A stretch of DNA of 64,000 nt, taken from the NCBI GenBank assembly GCA_029531795.1, contig JAPEIS010000002.1, forward strand, positions 2,418,001 to 2,482,000. Reading direction: 5' to 3'. The stretch is from Sclerotinia nivalis (lineage: Eukaryota; Ascomycota; Leotiomycetes; Helotiales; Sclerotiniaceae). Positions 59,775 through 64,000 of this stretch are shown piece by piece. Position 1 is the first letter of the stretch, and the number at the start of each line of letters is the position of its first letter. The translations under genes were made by a program, and so were the position numbers. The notes under the pieces are model-generated. The model was not told the origin of the DNA and made no database searches. It saw nothing but the letters and a program-made list of their open reading frames with translations.

Positions 59775-62700
59775 ATACTTTTAAATGAAACGAATAGTCT
59801 TGGTGCGAATGGATCTTTGTAGAGTAAGTATAATAATCTCATTGTATAATTCCGATTGTAAATTCTGTAGTTCTGGTTGCAATATAGCGGTGTCGGGGTG
59901 TTTTAGAATCCAAGCTGGTGGTTTTGGCTTTTCTGGGTGAAAGCGATGATATTCGATAAGAATCTTTTTGTTATTCTTTAAATTATTAATTAATTATCAA
60001 GTTGGTGTATAGTGTTTCCATTTGATTAAATAATAGTAGTTATCCTTATTGTGATTATCTAGAATTCCTTCAAATATTTATTTTTGAATAGATTTATTTT
60101 CATTATCGTTCTGTTTTAAAACTCTGTTTTATATAGTCAAGGATTCTGATTCGTTAATCGTTATTTGAATTGGAAAGTGAGGATTATTATGAATTGAAAG
60201 TAAAAGAGAATGATAAAAAACAGGGAAGATTTTAATGTTTTCAGGTAATTGAATAAAGTAAATATGGGGATAAATCTTGATAATTTTGTAAAAGCCGATC
60301 TATTTATCATTTAACTTTTTTGCTTTATATAAGGTCTGTATATTCTTGGTATTGATATAGATTTTCTGATCAATTATGTAATGAAGTGAATCAAAGCGGT
60401 GATAGTTAATATAATCCTTATAAATAGTAATTACTTGTTATGCAAAAGTGTGAAATTGCTTCAAGATATGTTCTATACGATTTGTGGTCCGATTACCTTT
60501 AAAGAATTCCTGTTTTTGTATTAGAGTTATATCCGATAGGCAAGGTTTATTAGGTTTAATATTTAGATACAGATTAAAGTTATAATTGATGAAGAAGGGT
60601 GAACAATCAATTGTTTCAGAAATTATATTATTGGATATAAATTCGGTTAAGGGTAATTAATCTAATTAATTATCTTGATGGTAGTTAACAAAAGTTTGTA
60701 AATATTGTTTCAGAATCGAATTAATATATTCGATTTGATTATTTGTTTAAGGATGAAAAACTGAAGAATGTTTTAAGGTAACTCTCAATCGCTCCGAAAG
60801 TTGTGATCAGAATCCTGATACGAATTGTATTCCTCGATCGGAAATGATATTGTTTGGAAGTCTATGAAGCGTATAAATACAATTGATAAAGATATCGATT
60901 AGCTTTTTTGTTGTTAATATATATATACCGATGAAATGTCTTATTTTGATTAGCCTACAGATTACTATCAAAATATATTTATAAATAGAATTATGGTGAA
61001 TGCAATCTGGAAGCGATGTAATATAGTCGATTAAGATATCAAATCATATATGAAAAGGGATAAGCAATGGTTTCAAAAATCCGGGAGGCGCCGATTTAAA
61101 TGATTTGGTGTGAGTACAAAGTTCGTAGGCTTTCATATAGGACGCGATTTCCAAATACATATTAGATTACCAATATATATGAAAAACAAGATCGATCGTT
61201 TTAATTCGACTAGAATGACCAACAAGATCAAAAGAATGAATCCGATAGATAATTTAGAGTTTGAGTTCATCGTTTAATAGAATCTAAAGCTTATCCTGAT
61301 AGTAAATTCTATTATTTTGGATTGAACAATCTTGTATAACGATCCGAAAAGTCTTATAATATTTCTTTGGCTATTTAATCATCGATGGATTGTTAAGAGT
61401 AGAGATAAGTTGATTTGTAATATCGGATCTAGTATATACTATATCGATTAAAACATTAATTGATTGATCGTAAAGTAGTATTATTATCTTTAACGATGCC
61501 AAATTGATATATCTAATCAAATCCTTATAAAGATCGATATCAAAACAGTTCTAGAGGAGAACAATACATTTTCGATTCTTTAAATACTCATCGTTTGAAT
61601 CAAAACGATACAATCAATCTTTATGTTTTCTATTGAATATATTTAATCGAATAATTTTGTTTTCTAATCGATAGATTATATAGAAATTATATTGAAACAG
61701 AAATTCGGATTATCGCACTTGCTATTGATTGAGAACCTTTGTAATTATAAAATACTCGAGGTTCTTGTAATCAATAAGAATCTCGAATTTCTTTTGTGAA
61801 TCTTAAAGCTCCGGATGTTATTCTTTTATTGTCTTGATAATAACGAATAGTTCCTTATTGTAGATCTTATAATTGTATTTCGCTACTATATATTTAGATG
61901 AAAAATAAGCGATTGGATGCAAAACATTATCATTATTGTATTGCGAAAGAACTCCTCCTAAAACCTAATCGGAAGTATTGATTTCCAAAACAGTTTTCCA
62001 TCTGTAATCGAAATATATTAAAACCGGTATTATTATAAAAACCCTTTTTAAAGCATCAAAAGCCTTTGTATGATTTATAATCCATTCCCATATAATATTC
62101 TTCTACAAAAGATCGTTAAGAGAACAACAAATCTTTGAAAAATCTTTTATAAAATGTTAATAGAAATTGGTGAAGTCAAGAAATCGTTGTAAATCTTTTA
62201 CACACAAAAGCAACTCTTAAGATATAATAGCTATAACCTTTTCTTAATCTATTTCGATACCTTCGATTGTAATAATAAGATTTAGATACTTTGTTTTTGT
62301 AGTTTCGAATTCGCATTTGTTGATATCAATCTGTAATCCAATATTTATTAACTTTTAGACTATTTGACAAACATATTTTTTATACTCTACAGAATTATCG
62401 AAATAGATTAAAACATTATCAAAATACATAATACAATACTTATCCAACTCGTCGAAAAATATATGATTAATATAATATTAGAACAATACAAATATATTGC
62501 AAAAGCCAAAAAGTATAACTAAAGATTCAAAAAGATCAAAACGAATAATGAATATAATTTTCCATTCATCTTCTTTGGCAATTCACAACTTGTTGAATAT
62601 TGCAATGATATCAGGCTTGGTATAAATTTTTGCATTGTAAAGAATATTCAACATTTCGTGAACAATAAATAATAAATAGCGATTTTTTATAATAATGTTA

Positions 62701-63960
62701 TTGAATCCTCGATAATCTTGATAAATACAGACCCCCCTTCCAGACTTAGCAATTAATAGTAAAGGAGAAGCATATCGCAATTTCGATTCCCAAATAAACC
62801 CTTTAAAAAGATTATCATTGAATCATTTGTATATTACCATCAATTCTATTAACAATAAAAAGCGGTTTTTGAAGTAAGGTAGCTCTTTACCAAGTATCAA
62901 TTCAATCTTGTAATCCCAGATTCAGCAAGATAACAGCCTATCGGTATAGTATAAAAGAAAGGCAGAAAGTTTATCTTATAACTATATAAAAAACCTTTGT
63001 TATATTTGATCATTACTAAGGGAAGATTTGCTAATTAAAAATTTATCGATATCAACTTCAAAGACCTTCCACAGATAAAGCGACTTGTAATAATCATATA
63101 CAAAATCATAAAATTGCAACGGAATTTTAGAAAACATCTCTGCTACATTATCCTGCCCTTATAAAATCGATCGAAAATCCTCTTCTGTGAGTATCGGGAA
63201 TAATGTAGCCTGTCGTAAATGATCTTGTTCAATAGTTTTCTATGTAGTATTCAACTCATTCTATATCAATTGGATAACCCAAATGTTATCTTGTTGGCAG
63301 AACAAAACAAAGCTAAAAACTTGCAATCAACAAATGTTATTTATATTTGGACTTGTACCCTTGTAGACGGGTATAAGAAGTTCCTCAACAAAAAGCAAAA
63401 ACAAACGGTTTTTTGAATTATAAACAAAACAATATCGATTTGCAACCTTCAAAATCGATTTTGGATATAAACAATTGGGAATCATCTATACTTGATTATT
63501 TGATTCCCTGTAGCGCTTTGTTCGATAATAATTTACATTAGATATCAGATCTTACTGAAATTCGAGATTAATAGAAGAATCGTCAAATTGTAATATATAA
63601 CCCTTGTCCAATATCTCTTCGATAAAAGGTTTTTTATAAGAAGTTCCTTTAGAAACAAAAAACATTTGAATAAATAAAAAATCGATATCGTCCTTTAGAC
63701 AATCCTCAATATAGGGAAAGCAATACTTATAATCTGTACATTTAGCTTTTATATCAAAATCAATAAGGAATTTATTTAAAGATTTGATAATATCGACAAC
63801 CTATTGTGGAATAACTTTAGTTAGATCTTTTTGATCCTTGGCCAAAGATAGGATCATTGGTACATTAATTGGCTCTGAATTATAATGCATTGAACAATTG
63901 GAAATATAATAGTTTAAAAAGAATATTAAATTTATCTTTATTTAATTGATAATAAAATTA
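59775..63960 (-). pseudogene. Element F pol (RT, RNase H, integrase, chromodomain)
   Basis: Minus strand. Reverse transcriptase about 62860-62150: YASPLLLIAKSGRGVCIYQD and KNRYLLFIVHEMLN (an open 65-codon piece, 62780-62583). RNase H about 62100-61560. Integrase about 61400-60200, eroded. Chromodomain about 60090-60000: FEGILDNHNKDNYYYLIKWK, with Trp kept, then HYTPT. It ends RFHPEKPKPPAWIL near 59930, the usual chromovirus pol tail. Bases 63000-63960 should be protease/gag end; I recognise no motif there. RIP stops throughout, fewer in the chromodomain. Confidence 0.8.
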
Positions 63961-64000
63961 TAATATTACAATTATAATAAACCAAAGATTAACAATATCT

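Larger units (their letters stand above)
59439..64000 (-). mobile_element. Chromovirus F (related to A), 3' part, runs off the window
   Basis: The 3' LTR lies at 59439-59601 and pol continues rightward on the minus strand to the window end. Around 59990-60110 it matches element A (2855-2960) through the chromodomain, but the LTR differs from that of A in length and sequence, so it is a relative, not the same family. The 5' LTR, gag and target duplication are outside the window. Confidence 0.85.

Overview
The window looks like one AT-rich, gene-free block of a filamentous ascomycete (Pezizomycotina) genome; I cannot name the species. I found no intact host gene, tRNA or rRNA. What can be recognised is wrecked transposons: Ty3/gypsy chromoviruses, Ty1/copia, Tc1/mariner, a pogo/Fot1-like element and a Tad/I-like LINE. 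Their proteins can still be followed but are broken by stops of the type CAA/CAG to TAA/TAG and TGG to TGA/TAG. That is the signature of repeat-induced point mutation (RIP, C to T at CpA). Nearly all coding calls are therefore pseudogenes, and their edges are approximate unless fixed by LTRs, terminal inverted repeats (TIRs) or target-site duplications (TSDs).

Bases 1-30000 are a nest. A copia remnant survives in three pieces (about 467-1388, 15210-15612 and 29843-29960). A Tc1/mariner element (1389-15209) cut it. Chromovirus A (2358-14850, TSD AGTAT) cut the Tc1 transposase, and chromovirus B (6845-12448, TSD ATAAT) cut A. A second copy of the B family, C (15618-29842, TSD CGATA), cut the copia piece further right, and the gypsy element D (17291-25893, TSD ATATC) cut C. 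The right end of another A copy, in opposite orientation, occupies 1-466. Reading frames resume across the Tc1 and copia junctions when the inserts and one TSD copy are ignored.

Bases 30000-43600 hold degraded repeats, a long inverted repeat with LTR-like outer ends (31090 and 38430), and a full-length LINE on the minus strand (32591-38374) inserted in one arm with a 13-bp TSD. The LINE ends in a GC-rich triple-hairpin tail. A 41-bp minisatellite follows (38835-39080), then a pogo-like DNA transposon (41776-43595) with intact GC-rich TIRs.

Bases 43600-59438 are very AT-rich with unrecognised coding-like debris, an almost unmutated solo LTR (48602-48887, TSD GAAAG), chromovirus E (48912-56283), a 220-bp tandem duplication and an AAAAAG microsatellite. 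E carries an extra, unrecognised reading frame between its chromodomain and its 3' LTR.

Bases 59439-64000 are the 3' part of another chromovirus, F, on the minus strand, running off the window.

There is no gene network to describe. The biology is in insertion order, RIP and chromodomain-bearing integrases. The best candidates for something undescribed are the extra frame of E, the RIP-spared LINE tail, and the apparent strand asymmetry of RIP in A, B and C.
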